Below, piece by piece: positions 9,414 through 17,583 of a stretch of 64,000 bases of DNA. A program made the position numbers and the translations under genes. Numbering within the stretch: position 1 is the first letter of the stretch; each line of letters opens with the position of its first letter. Source of the DNA: Streptomyces sp. CB01373 (lineage in GTDB: Bacteria > Actinomycetota > Actinomycetes > Streptomycetales > Streptomycetaceae); assembly GCF_002803075.1 (NCBI RefSeq), contig NZ_NNBK01000003.1, forward strand, positions 310,001 through 374,000, given 5' to 3'. Under the pieces are notes generated by a model. That model saw only the letters and a program-made list of their open reading frames with translations, did no database searches and had not been told where the DNA came from.

Positions 9414-10157
9414 TCAAGCCGGCTTGCGCCAGACGGAGATGTGCTTCGCGGAGTCGTCGGTGAACGGCGTCCCGTCCCAGTCGCCGACGCGCCGGTCCAG
9501 TTCGAGCCCCGCGATCCGCGCCATCAGGTCGAGTTCCGCCGGCCACGCGTACCGGTGCCGGGAGTCGGTGCGGCGGTAGGGGCCATCGTCCTCGCCGTCA
9601 CGGCTGAAGTGGTGCGAGACGAGGATCTGCTCGACGAGGTCGAAGGTGTCGAAGCCGAGATGCCGGTCGGAGACGTCGAACGGCACCGCGACCTGCCCCG
9701 GCGGCAGGAACCGCAGCGGCGGCACGCCCAGCTCGATGACGAACCGGCCGCCGGGCGCCAGATGGCGCGCGGCGTTGCGGAAGCACTCGACCTGCTCGTC
9801 CTGGGTGAGCAGGTTCGTGATCGTGTTGTAGACGAGGTAGACCAGGGTGAACTCGCCGGGGACGGTGGTCGTGGCCATGTCCCCGAGGGCGACCGGGAGC
9901 CTGTCCTCGTCGATCTTGCGCCGCAGGACCGCCGCCATGTGCTCGGACAGTTCGATGCCCACCACGGGCACTCCGCGTTCCCGGAGCGGGACGCCGACGC
10001 GTCCGGTCCCGATGGCGAACTCCAACGCCCGCCCGTCACCGGCGAGTTCGGAGAGGAAGTCGAGAGTCGGTCCGAGGAAGGAGGCCGAGGACCTCTCGGC
10101 CTCCCCGGCGTCGTAGCGTTCGGCGGTTTCGCGGCTCCACAGTTCGCTGCTCGTCAC
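9414..10157 (-). CDS. Class I SAM-dependent methyltransferase
   Basis: 247 residues with the Rossmann-type methyltransferase core. Motif I is ALEFAIGTGRVGVPL (about residues 44-58), with the acidic residue of strand 2 in VVGIELSEHM, then GDMATTTVPGEFTLVYL and a post-motif ARHLAPGGRFVIEL. It should transfer a methyl group from SAM to a small molecule, but the acceptor cannot be predicted. Length is normal for the family. It is convergent with the broken SMI1-LRR gene (22-bp gap) and lies 86 bp downstream of the DUF5997 gene on the same strand. Confidence 0.85.
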   Translation of the reverse strand: MTSSELWSRETAERYDAGEAERSSASFLGPTLDFLSELAGDGRALEFAIGTGRVGVPLRERGVPVVGIELSEHMAAVLRRKIDEDRLPVALGDMATTTVPGEFTLVYLVYNTITNLLTQDEQVECFRNAARHLAPGGRFVIELGVPPLRFLPPGQVAVPFDVSDRHLGFDTFDLVEQILVSHHFSRDGEDDGPYRRTDSRHRYAWPAELDLMARIAGLELDRRVGDWDGTPFTDDSAKHISVWRKPA

Positions 10158-10243
10158 GGGCGGTCACTTTGCCGGGCGGGGCGGGAGGCTGTCCACGCAT
10201 TTTTCCAGCCACCGGCTCCGTGGGCAGATCAGTAACCTGGCGG

Positions 10244-10639
10244 TTACTCCGTGTCCTGCTCGGCGCGTTCCGCGTCGCGCTGCTTCAGGCGTGCCGTCTC
10301 CTTGCGCACCTCGGCCTGCGTGGCGCGCTCCTTCTCCAGCCACTCGGGCTGCTCCTGCTTCAGCTCCTCGATCTGCTCGGTGGTCAGCGCCTCGGTGACC
10401 CCGCCGCGCGCGAGACCGGAGATGGAGACACCCAGCTTGGCCGCGACCACCGGACGCGGGTGGGGGCCGTCGCGTCGCAGGTCCCGCAGCCACTCGGGCG
10501 GATCGGCCTGGAGCTCGTTGAGCTCGGCACGCGAGACGACGCCCTCCTGGAACTCGGCGGGCGTGGCGGGGAGGTACACACCCAGCTTCTTCGCCGCGGT
10601 GGCGGGCTTCATCGTCTGGGCGGTCTGGTGCGACTTCAT
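10244..10639 (-). CDS. DUF5997 family protein
   Basis: 131 residues, highly charged, matching the actinobacterial DUF5997 family (function unknown). It has two related halves, KKLGVYLPATPAEFQEGVVS and AAKLGVSISGLARGGVTEAL, each followed by a helix ending in PPEWL or PEWLEKERA, which suggests an internal duplication of a short DNA- or protein-binding helical unit. The C-terminus is a charged helix (RKETARLKQRDAERAEQ). ATG 10639 is preferred because homology starts there. It is divergent from the LysR-effector-like gene with a gap of only 58 bp, a pairing that suggests shared control. Confidence 0.8.
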   Translation of the reverse strand: MKSHQTAQTMKPATAAKKLGVYLPATPAEFQEGVVSRAELNELQADPPEWLRDLRRDGPHPRPVVAAKLGVSISGLARGGVTEALTTEQIEELKQEQPEWLEKERATQAEVRKETARLKQRDAERAEQDTE

Positions 10640-10697
10640 GGTGTCCAGACTATCGACCGCGGACGGGAGGGCCGACCACGCCGGGTAACCTGGCGGC

Positions 10698-11591
10698 GTG
10701 ACCGGCTCGGATGCATCTGCCTCGTTCCGGCTCGCGTACGTCCCCGGGGCGACGCCCGCCAAGTGGGCGCGCATCTGGAACGAGCGCCTGCCCGACGTCC
10801 CCCTCGCCCTCCTCCAGGTTCCGGCCGCCGAGGTCGCCGACGTGCTGCGCGGCGGCGCGGCGGACGCGGGGCTCGTACGCCTGCCCGTGGACCGTACGTA
10901 CTTCAGCGCGATCCCCCTGTACACCGAGACCACGGTGGTGATCGTCCCCAAGGACCATCTCGTGACGGCCGTGGACGAGGTGTCCGTGGCGGACCTGGCC
11001 GACGAGGTCGTCCTCCACCCGCTCGACGATGTCCTCGGCTGGGAACGGCCGCCCGGCGAGGAGGCCTTCGAGCGTCCCGCCACCACGGCCGACGCCGTCG
11101 AACTGGTGGCGGCCGGAGTGGGGCTGCTCGTCGTCCCCCAGTCGCTGGCCCGCCTCCACCACCGCAGGGACCTCACCTACCGGCCGGTCGCCGACGCCCC
11201 GCAGTCGGGCATCGCGCTGTGCTGGCCGGAGGAGGCGCACACCGACCTGGTGGAGCACTTCATCGGGATCGTGCGCGGCCGGACCGTGAACAGCACCCGG
11301 GGCCGCGCCCAGGCCCCGTCCGAGGAGCAGCCGGGGCGCAAGGACCGGCGTGCGGAGGCGGCGGATACCCGCCGCAAGCCCGCCACCAGCGGAAAGACCG
11401 GCGGAAAAGCTGGGGGAACGACCGGCGGAAAGGCGGGCGGCCGTACGGGCCAGGCCGCGGGCCGCTCCGGCAGGACGACCGGCCGTGCGGACGGCCCCGC
11501 GGCCCGCAACCGGCGCGGCGGCTCGGGTGGCTCCGGCGGCTCGGGCGGCGGCAGGAGCGGCGGGCGGGGCAGGCCGGGCCGCGGGGCGTAG
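10698..11591 (+). CDS. LysR-type substrate-binding domain protein lacking HTH, with basic Gly-rich tail
   Basis: 297 residues. Residues 8 to about 195 resemble the periplasmic-binding-like effector domain of LysR regulators (FRLAYVPGATPAKWARIWNE, then ADAGLVRLPVD and AVELVAAGVGLLVVPQSLA). The N-terminal winged-helix that normally precedes this domain is absent. The last 90 residues are low-complexity and basic, built of GKTGGKAGG- and GGSGGSGG-like repeats, a composition typical of nucleic-acid-binding tails. The GTG start has no clear Shine-Dalgarno sequence; TAACCT ends 6 nt before it, fitting a -10 box and a leaderless mRNA. Divergent from DUF5997. It probably binds a small ligand; whether it regulates transcription is unclear. 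Confidence 0.75.
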   Translation: MTGSDASASFRLAYVPGATPAKWARIWNERLPDVPLALLQVPAAEVADVLRGGAADAGLVRLPVDRTYFSAIPLYTETTVVIVPKDHLVTAVDEVSVADLADEVVLHPLDDVLGWERPPGEEAFERPATTADAVELVAAGVGLLVVPQSLARLHHRRDLTYRPVADAPQSGIALCWPEEAHTDLVEHFIGIVRGRTVNSTRGRAQAPSEEQPGRKDRRAEAADTRRKPATSGKTGGKAGGTTGGKAGGRTGQAAGRSGRTTGRADGPAARNRRGGSGGSGGSGGGRSGGRGRPGRGA

Positions 11592-11696
11592 CCGCCCCCT
11601 GCGTCACTGGCCCCGTGCCGTCGCCCCCCTGTGTCACAGCCTCCCTGGTCAGTCACCCCACAGGGGCAGCCACAGCCCTTGAGTCTCGCCCCCGCA

Positions 11697-12173
11697 TCAC
11701 GCCCGCACGCCGCGGCCGATCGACTCCACCAGCGGCAGCAGCCGGAACGGGACCCGCTCGCGCAACGCCACCTCCGTACGGGTGCGCACCACGCCCGGCA
11801 GGCTGATGAGCTTCTGGACGACGTCCTCCAGGTGGGCGTTGTCGCGCGCCACGACACGGGTGAGCAGGTCGCCTCCGCCGGTGATGGAGAACGCCTCGAC
11901 GATCTCCGGTACGGCGGCCAGCGCCTCCCCGACATCGTCCAGATGGCCCTGGGTGACCTCGATGTGCACGAACGCCAGGACCGGGTGGCCGAGCGCGACG
12001 GGGGAGAGGGCGGGACCCGTACCGGTGATCACGCCGTCCCGTTCGAGGCGGTCGAGGCGGGCCTGGAGGGTGCCCCGCGCGACACCCAGGATGCGGGCGC
12101 ACTCGCGCACGCTGGTGCGCGGCTGCTCCAGAAGCAGCCGCAGAATGCGGGTGTCGAGTTCGTCCACGGCCAT
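11697..12173 (-). CDS. Lrp/AsnC family transcriptional regulator
   Basis: 158 residues, normal for the family. The N-terminal winged HTH is visible as LDTRILRLLLEQPRTSVREC then GVARGTLQARLDRLERDGVI (about residues 6-50). The C-terminal RAM/AsnC ligand-binding domain follows with FVHIEVTQGHLDDVGEAL and ITGGGDLLTRVVARDNAHLE. Such proteins sense amino acids or related small molecules as octamers. ATG 12173 fits the domain start, with a GGAGGAG about 12 nt upstream. The divergent FUSC exporter gene is its most likely target; the intergenic region holds three CCAWTGGCTC repeats. Confidence 0.88.
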   Translation of the reverse strand: MAVDELDTRILRLLLEQPRTSVRECARILGVARGTLQARLDRLERDGVITGTGPALSPVALGHPVLAFVHIEVTQGHLDDVGEALAAVPEIVEAFSITGGGDLLTRVVARDNAHLEDVVQKLISLPGVVRTRTEVALRERVPFRLLPLVESIGRGVRA

Positions 12174-12218
12174 GGCGACGGGGGTCTCCTCCCAGATCGG
12201 TGATCGACGCCGACTGTA

Positions 12219-12318
12219 CCAATGGCTCACTGGAAAGCCTTCTGAGTGGACCAGTGTCCGTGGTCCATTGGCTCGCTGCCAGCGCGTTGATGATGTGTCC
12301 GAATGTGCCAATGGCTCA
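12219..12318. promoter_or_regulatory. Three CCAATGGCTC-type repeats between lrp-like and FUSC genes
   Basis: CCAATGGCTCA occurs at 12219-12229 and 12308-12318, and the one-base variant CCATTGGCTCG at 12265-12275, all in the same orientation. Centre spacings are about 46 and 43 bp, roughly four helical turns. Lrp octamers wrap DNA with several phased sites, so these are plausible binding sites controlling both divergent genes. Inferred from position and repetition only. Confidence 0.5.
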
Positions 12319-12362
12319 GTGATGCCGGGTTCGTTTGAGCCAGGGGCGCCGGGGATGCTCTC

Positions 12363-12455
12363 ATGGACACGTCGACGGCGCTGCGGATCCCCGCGGCGCC
12401 TTTCTCATGCCGGTGTCGCACCGGCGTTCCGGGTGTCTTCCACAGGGGGCGGTAA
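12363..12455 (+). CDS. Possible 30-codon leader ORF before FUSC gene
   Basis: An ATG (GGGGA 7-8 nt upstream) opens a 30-codon frame beginning MDTSTALRIPAAPF and ending just before the GTG of the FUSC gene, with its TAA inside the ribosome-binding region of that gene. It could be a leader peptide or the decayed start of a lost gene. No homology is recognised, so it is listed with low confidence. Confidence 0.25.
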   Translation: MDTSTALRIPAAPFSCRCRTGVPGVFHRGR

Positions 12456-12458
12456 GCA

Positions 12459-13964
12459 GTGCTGAAGAGGGTGTTCGTGGCTCCGGACCCGGGGCGGACA
12501 CGGCTGCGTTTCGCCGCCAGGGCCGTCCTCGGCATCGGCCTGGCGGTCGCCGTCTGCGGGCTGGCCGGACACTCGCTGCCGGGTGCCGTCACCGGCGGGC
12601 TCGCCGCGCTGCTCGCCCTGTTCACCGTCACCGACCCCACGGTGCGCGGACAGCTCGTCACCACCGTGCTGCTGCCGGTCGCCGGCCTGCCCGTGCTCGC
12701 CGTCGCGGCCGCGCTCCACGACCACCCGATGGCACGCGACCTCGCCTTCCTCGCCGTGGTCGGCGCGGGCGTGTACGCGCGCCGCTGGGGGCCGCGCGGC
12801 CACAGCCTCGGCGTGTTCGCGTTCATGACCTTCTTCGTGGCGCAGTTCCTGCACACCAGGCCCGGGCAACTGGCGGAGGTGTCCGCCGCCGTCCTGCTGT
12901 CCGTGCTCACCGCGGCGGTCGTGCGCTTCGGCGTGTGGTGCTACGAGCGCCGGCTGCCCGCCGCGGCCGCTCCCGCCGGCCTGGGCGGCCGCGGACTGGA
13001 CCGGGTGTCCACCCGGCAGGCCGTGCAGGCGACCGCGGGCGCCTGCTTCGCGCTCGTCGTGGGCCAGCTGGTGTCCGGGGACCGCTGGTACTGGGCCGTC
13101 GGCGCCACCTGGTGGGTGTTCGTGAACACCGCCTCGCGCGGCGAGACCCTGGTCCGCGGCTTCCGCCGGGTCCTCGGCACGGTGCTGGGCATCGGCCTGG
13201 CCGCCCTGGTCGTCGTCCCGCTGCACGGGGCCGCGCTCCCCACCGCCGTCCTGGTCGCCGTCTGCGTCTTCGGCATCTTCTACACGGCCGCCGTGTCCTA
13301 CACCTGGATGATGCTCTGGGTCACGGTGCTCGCCACGGCGCTCTACGGCCTGCTCGGCGTCCTCGTGCCCGGGCTGCTCGCCCTGCGGCTCGGGGAGACG
13401 GCCGTCGGCGCGCTCGGTGCCTGGCTGGCCGTGCTCTTCGTGCTGCCCGTCACCACCCACGCCGTCACGGACGCCTGGATCCAGCGGGCCCTGCGCTGTG
13501 TCCACGCGTGCACGGCCGAGGCCGCGGCCCGGCTGGCCGGCACCATCGGCGCCGACCCGGCACCTCGCGTCGCCGAACTGGAGCAGCTGCTCGGCCGGGT
13601 GCGGCTCTCCGTCGCCCCGCTCGTGCACCCGCTGAACCCGATGCGCGGCCGCCGGCGGCGCGCCCGGCAGGTGCTCGCCCTGCTCGACGACTGCGCTCGC
13701 GAGATCCGCGGCCTCGTCGCCGTCGCCGCCGATCCGGAGGCCTCCCACGACGAGCGGCTGGCCGCCGCGTGCCGCCGCGTGGAGAGCGCGGTGGAGGCCC
13801 TCATCGACGACGACGCCCGCACCGTTCCGCGGGCCGCCCCCGCCCATCCCCGGCCGACGGCCGCGGAAGCCGCCCTCACCCATCTCCACGCCCTGGAACA
13901 CGCTCTGGCGGAACTGGCCACGCCGCTGCGGGCGCCGTCGGGCTCGCCGATGGTGGGTGCGTGA
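12459..13964 (+). CDS. FUSC-type aromatic/small-molecule exporter
   Basis: 501 residues. Two membrane blocks of five to six helices each (about residues 18-150 and 190-325) flank a short loop, followed by a 170-residue cytoplasmic helical tail. The second block has the FUSC signature WYWAVGATWWVFVNTASRG followed by LVRGFRRVLGTVLGIGLA. Relatives such as AaeB export aromatic carboxylic acids or similar toxic metabolites. GTG 12459 follows GGGGGCGG by 6 nt. Divergent from the Lrp-type regulator and probably controlled by it. Substrate unknown. Confidence 0.85.
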   Translation: MLKRVFVAPDPGRTRLRFAARAVLGIGLAVAVCGLAGHSLPGAVTGGLAALLALFTVTDPTVRGQLVTTVLLPVAGLPVLAVAAALHDHPMARDLAFLAVVGAGVYARRWGPRGHSLGVFAFMTFFVAQFLHTRPGQLAEVSAAVLLSVLTAAVVRFGVWCYERRLPAAAAPAGLGGRGLDRVSTRQAVQATAGACFALVVGQLVSGDRWYWAVGATWWVFVNTASRGETLVRGFRRVLGTVLGIGLAALVVVPLHGAALPTAVLVAVCVFGIFYTAAVSYTWMMLWVTVLATALYGLLGVLVPGLLALRLGETAVGALGAWLAVLFVLPVTTHAVTDAWIQRALRCVHACTAEAAARLAGTIGADPAPRVAELEQLLGRVRLSVAPLVHPLNPMRGRRRRARQVLALLDDCAREIRGLVAVAADPEASHDERLAAACRRVESAVEALIDDDARTVPRAAPAHPRPTAAEAALTHLHALEHALAELATPLRAPSGSPMVGA

Positions 13965-14013
13965 CGCCGACGGCACCGTGACGCCAACGGCACGAGGCGG
14001 GCCACACCGCGAC

Positions 14014-14027
14014 TTGGTCTAGACCGA
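14014..14027. promoter_or_regulatory. DasR-type dre-like palindrome upstream of lactonase
   Basis: TTGGTCTAGACCGA contains the perfect 10-bp palindrome GGTCTAGACC (14016-14025), the core of the dre sites bound by the GlcNAc-responsive GntR regulator DasR in Streptomyces. The outer positions fit the consensus less well. It lies 53 bp before the lactonase GTG, where it would overlap a -35 region. Confidence 0.5.
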
Positions 14028-14077
14028 ACGGGGGTGACTGCTACCGTCGCTCGGACGGGACGACCGAGAGGGGACCA

Positions 14078-15115
14078 GTGGTGGCACACGGCGGTAGGCG
14101 GCGGGCGTTCATCGGGTCGTTCACGGCGGCGGGAGGCCCAGGGGTCGTCACCGCGGCGGTGTCCGAGGACGGCGGGGGGCTGACCGTGCTCAGCGGCGTC
14201 GACGGCGTCCTCGACCCCTCGTACCTGGCCCTGTCCAGCGACGGCGGCACGCTCTACGCGGTGAGCGAGACGGCCGAGGGCGCCGTGGCGGCCTACCGCG
14301 TGAAGGGCGAGACGGTCGAGCTGACCGGGTCACCGGTGAGCGTCGGAGGCAGTGGCCCCACCCACCTGAGCCTGCTCGACGGGCACGTCCTGACGGCCAA
14401 CTACGGTTCCGGCAGCGTCAGCACCGTTCCCGTCCGCGCCGACGGGCGCCTGGCCCCGGCCGCCTCGGACGTGCTGCGGCACACCGGCTCGGGCCCGCAC
14501 GAGCGCCGCCAGCGCGGTCCGCACGCCCACCAGGTGCAGCCGGACCCGAGCGGCCGCTGGGCCGTCAGTGTGGACCTCGGCACCGACTCGGTCCGGGTGT
14601 GCACGCTGGCGGACGGGCGGCTCGTCGTGCACCGGGAGGTCGCATTGTGGCCCGGCTCCGGGCCCCGTCACATGGCGTTCCACCCGGACGGCGGGTACGC
14701 CTATGTCGTCAACGAACTGAGACCCACCGTCACGGTCTGCCGCTGGGACGCCGCCGAGGGCTCGCTCAAGCCCCTGACCGAGAACCCGGTCCTGCCGGAC
14801 GCCCCGGCCCACGACGCCTATCCCTCGGGCATCGTGGTGGCGCCGGACGGCCGGTTCCTGTGGACCGCGACGCGCGGCGAGGACGTCCTGTCCGTGTTCG
14901 CGGTCGAGGCGGACGGGGAGCGGCTGCGGCTGGTCGGGTGCGTACCGTGCGGCGGCCATTGGCCCCGGGCGCTGACCTTCTCCGACGGCTTCCTGTACGT
15001 CGCCAACGAGCGCTCCGGGGACGTGACCTGGTTCGCCGTGGACGAGGAGACGGGGCTGCCCGCGAGGGCCGGGAAGGTCGCGGTGGCGGCGGCGTCCTGC
15101 GTGGTCTTCGGCTGA
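14078..15115 (+). CDS. Lactonase family seven-bladed beta-propeller protein (6-phosphogluconolactonase-like)
   Basis: 345 residues, full length for the PF10282 lactonase family related to E. coli YbhE/Pgl. Repeating blade motifs are visible: FIGSFTAAGGPGVVTAAVSE, DPSYLALSSDGGTLYAVSE, HAHQVQPDPSGRWAVSVDLG, SGPRHMAFHPDGGYAYVVNE and YPSGIVVAPDGRFLWTATRG. The HAHQV histidines and the following Asp/Arg positions are those usually placed in the central active site. It has no signal peptide, so it is cytoplasmic. GTG 14078 has GAGAGGGGA 3 nt upstream. Likely to hydrolyse a sugar lactone; the exact substrate is uncertain. A DasR-like site upstream suggests amino-sugar or carbon control. Confidence 0.85.
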   Translation: MVAHGGRRRAFIGSFTAAGGPGVVTAAVSEDGGGLTVLSGVDGVLDPSYLALSSDGGTLYAVSETAEGAVAAYRVKGETVELTGSPVSVGGSGPTHLSLLDGHVLTANYGSGSVSTVPVRADGRLAPAASDVLRHTGSGPHERRQRGPHAHQVQPDPSGRWAVSVDLGTDSVRVCTLADGRLVVHREVALWPGSGPRHMAFHPDGGYAYVVNELRPTVTVCRWDAAEGSLKPLTENPVLPDAPAHDAYPSGIVVAPDGRFLWTATRGEDVLSVFAVEADGERLRLVGCVPCGGHWPRALTFSDGFLYVANERSGDVTWFAVDEETGLPARAGKVAVAAASCVVFG

Positions 15116-15269
15116 ACGCCCATACGCCCGCACGGCCGCCGGCACGACACGAGCGACCTGAACGATCCGGACGACGCGAACAACACAGGCGGCACCGACG
15201 GCCCGAATGACACGGGACGACCCTGGACGAACCTGAGGGCCCGGCCGGTGGCGCGGTCGGCAGGGCGAA

Positions 15270-15303
15270 GGGCCCGCCCCTCGGATGGCGAGGAGCGGGC
15301 CCC
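15270..15303. terminator. Bidirectional hairpin terminator between convergent genes
   Basis: GGGCCCGCCCCTCG and CGAGGAGCGGGCCC pair with one mismatch around a 6-nt loop, between the ends of the lactonase and CbiX-like genes. There is no T-run, which is normal for Streptomyces. Confidence 0.65.
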
Positions 15304-15331
15304 AGGACGTACGGGGTGAAGGCTGCGAGGG

Positions 15332-16255
15332 TCAGTGGGCCGGTGCGCCCTGCGGCTGCTGCGGGGCGATGCCCAGGGCCGTCGTGTAGGCGGCCAGGGC
15401 GAGCTTGCCGATCGCCGGGTACGGGCCGAGCGCCTCGGCGGCGGCACAGCCTGCCTCCTCGGCGGCGGCCTGGACCAGCTCGGCGTCGATCTCCGGGCCG
15501 ATCAGGTACGGCGCCAGGGCGAGCTGCTGGGAGCCCGAGGTCCGCAGCTGCTCGGCGACGGAGGCGATCGAGCCGTCCTGGTCGAGAGCGGCCGCCATCA
15601 CCGGCACGGCGAGGCGGGCGGCGAGCAGCATGCCGGTGATCCCGGCCGCCTGCACGGCCTCGTCGCCGCCGACCGAGGCCAGGATGATTCCGTCCGCCGC
15701 GGTCGCCACGGTGAACAGGCGGGCGCGGTCGGCGCGGGCCAGGCCCGCCTCCGACAGCCGGACGTGCAGCGCCTCGGCGAGCAGAGGGTGGGGGCCGAGC
15801 ACGTCGGTCAGCTCGGCGGCGACCCGGCTGTCCATGACGGCCTGACGGATCCGGCGCAGCAGCGCGTTGTCCGGACCGGCCAGCAGCGGCACCACGACCG
15901 CGACGGGACCGTCGGGCTCCTTGACGTCCGCGCCGGCGGCGACGGCCTGCTCGTAACGGGCGGTCCGCTCCTCGGCCGCGCGGGTGAGCACGGACTGCAC
16001 GGTCGGGTGGTCGGCGTCGTCACCGTCGAGGTAGCCGATCCGGGCGTCGAGGCCGGGCAGCTCGGAACGGGCGATGCTCACGACCTCCTCGGCGAGGCCC
16101 CGCGTGGCGTCGCCAGGGGTCCCCGGCACCGCGAGGACGAGAGCGGGTGCGCCCTCGGGCGCCGCCAGCGGCTCGGGGCGGCGGTGCCGTCCCGGCTGGC
16201 GGGGGCGCGGCATTCGTACTGGTAGGCCGGGCGCGGGCCCAGTGGGGGAGCTCAT
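15332..16255 (-). CDS. CbiX/SirB-type sirohydrochlorin chelatase-like protein
   Basis: 307 residues with two CbiX-like halves. PALVLAVPGTPGDATRGLAE starts the first half, VAVVVPLLAGPDNALLRRIR occupies the place of the metal-binding strand, and a second half carries LALAPYLIGPEIDAELVQAA. True chelatases have an invariant N-terminal histidine (HGS/H-R motif); here that strand reads AVPGTPG, and the second-half motif lacks the usual GxH too, so catalytic chelation is doubtful. It may be a divergent paralogue with another role. The start has no Shine-Dalgarno sequence; TTAGTAAC lies about 10 nt upstream, so the mRNA may be near-leaderless. Upstream on the same strand is the BadF/NAGK-type kinase. 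Confidence 0.65.
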   Translation of the reverse strand: MSSPTGPAPGLPVRMPRPRQPGRHRRPEPLAAPEGAPALVLAVPGTPGDATRGLAEEVVSIARSELPGLDARIGYLDGDDADHPTVQSVLTRAAEERTARYEQAVAAGADVKEPDGPVAVVVPLLAGPDNALLRRIRQAVMDSRVAAELTDVLGPHPLLAEALHVRLSEAGLARADRARLFTVATAADGIILASVGGDEAVQAAGITGMLLAARLAVPVMAAALDQDGSIASVAEQLRTSGSQQLALAPYLIGPEIDAELVQAAAEEAGCAAAEALGPYPAIGKLALAAYTTALGIAPQQPQGAPAH

Positions 16256-16338
16256 GGCGCCGCATGTTACTAACTTCTGAGGTTCCCCTGTTCGGGGAGG
16301 GTGCAGGTGAGCGGTATCCGTCCGGTTTTGTCTGATGG

Positions 16339-16348
16339 GTTACGTAAC
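16339..16348. promoter_or_regulatory. Perfect 10-bp palindrome GTTACGTAAC
   Basis: GTTACGTAAC lies 84 bp before the start of the CbiX-like gene, in the 184-bp gap after the kinase gene. It is a typical size for one operator half-turn pair. No regulator is adjacent, so it is only a candidate. Confidence 0.3.
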
Positions 16349-16439
16349 GATGCGTGGCGTGGTCCGGCCGTCTCGGGCCGGATCCGGCAATTCGCGCCAC
16401 CTATTGGGGCATTTGTCCGGCAGGTGTGGACGTGGGGGA

Positions 16440-17435
16440 TCAATCCCCTTGTGGGGGAGGCGTGTACAGCAACTTCTCATCAGCCGGAAGGGCGAGGACG
16501 TCCCTGGCCAGGTCGGTCGCGATGCGCACGCAGCCGTGCATCGGGTCGCCCTCGGCGCGCACCTGCCGTGCGTGCGGGAGCCGCTCGGAGAGTTCCTTCT
16601 CCAGCGGTACGAGGAGTGGGTCGCCCAGCTTGAACAGGCCGCCGGTCAGGGCGAGCAGCGGCTCTCCCGAGCGCGGGCAGACGGCCGCGGCGGACTCGGT
16701 CATGTGCCGGGCCGCCGCGCGCAGCACACCGGCCGCGACGGGGTCGTCGGCCGCAGCCGCCACCTCGGGTGCGAAGGAGGCCAGGACGGCGGCCCGGTCG
16801 GAGCGCGGGTAGAGCCTGCCGGGCAGTTCCGCCATCGGTCCGAACGCCTCCTCGGCGCGGGCCAGCAGCCGCGCCGAGCCACCGTCCCGCCCGTCGTGGG
16901 CGCGCAGCGCGGCCTCCAGGCCCGCGCGTCCGATCCACGCTCCGCTGCCGCAGTCGCCGAGCAGATGCCCCCAGCCGTCCGCCCGCCGCCAGCCTTTGAG
17001 ATCGGTACCGATCGCGATCAGACCGGTCCCGGCGGCGACGACCGCGCCGGGGTGGGGCCCCAGGGCGCCGGTGTAGGCGGTGACCGCGTCGGCGACCAGC
17101 GCGACCCTGCGTACGCCGAGGTGCCGTGCCAGCGCTCCGGGCAGTTCGGCGCGCAGCGCGTCGCCCAGGGTGGCGAGCCCGGCTGCCCCCAGTACGGCCG
17201 TCTCCAGCCGCCCCACGCCGGCCTCGGTGGCCAACGCCCGTGCCATGGGCACCAGTTGCTCCATGAGATGCCCGGGGTCGATGCCCCGCGCGCCGGTGCG
17301 CACCGGCTCACCGGACTCCCCTCGGGCCAGCGGTCCGCGTCCAGGCACACCGACGACGGCCCGGAGTCCGGAGCCGCCCGAGTCCACGGCGAGGAATCCG
17401 GCCGAGTGAGGGAGCGGTTTGGGCACTGGCGGCAC
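16440..17435 (-). CDS. BadF/BadG/N-acetylglucosamine-kinase-like ATPase
   Basis: 331 residues of the ASKHA fold. The phosphate-1 motif FLAVDSGGSGLRAVVG is at the N-terminus, followed by AVLGAAGLATLGDALRAELP, the phosphate-2 motif AVVAAGTGLIAIGTDLKGWRR and a GDCGSGAWIGRAGLEAALR block, and a late LLALTGGLFKLGDPLL adenosine-type motif. Homologues phosphorylate N-acetylglucosamine or act as BadF-type ATPases; amino-sugar phosphorylation is the likelier role. GTG 17435 is chosen because GGGGGAAGGAG precedes it by 4 nt; GTG 17426 is an alternative. Divergent from the uracil-DNA glycosylase gene. Confidence 0.8.
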   Translation of the reverse strand: MPPVPKPLPHSAGFLAVDSGGSGLRAVVGVPGRGPLARGESGEPVRTGARGIDPGHLMEQLVPMARALATEAGVGRLETAVLGAAGLATLGDALRAELPGALARHLGVRRVALVADAVTAYTGALGPHPGAVVAAGTGLIAIGTDLKGWRRADGWGHLLGDCGSGAWIGRAGLEAALRAHDGRDGGSARLLARAEEAFGPMAELPGRLYPRSDRAAVLASFAPEVAAAADDPVAAGVLRAAARHMTESAAAVCPRSGEPLLALTGGLFKLGDPLLVPLEKELSERLPHARQVRAEGDPMHGCVRIATDLARDVLALPADEKLLYTPPPQGD

Positions 17436-17583
17436 CGGGCTCCTTCCCCCTGGAGGCCGGCCGCGCGATCCGCCCGGCCGGCTCGATGGCCTTGGTCGAG
17501 GAGGAACACTAGCGCCCGCGGAGGCCCGCACGGGACGGTCCGAGGGCAGGTGTTGTCGGTGTGGGCCGCTAGAGTGACACGGC

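Noticed and set aside
8367..10235. A 622-codon plus-strand open frame spanning the LRR region and running over the methyltransferase
   Set aside because: Only about 8624-9275 looks like real protein; the rest is antisense or out of frame to supported genes.
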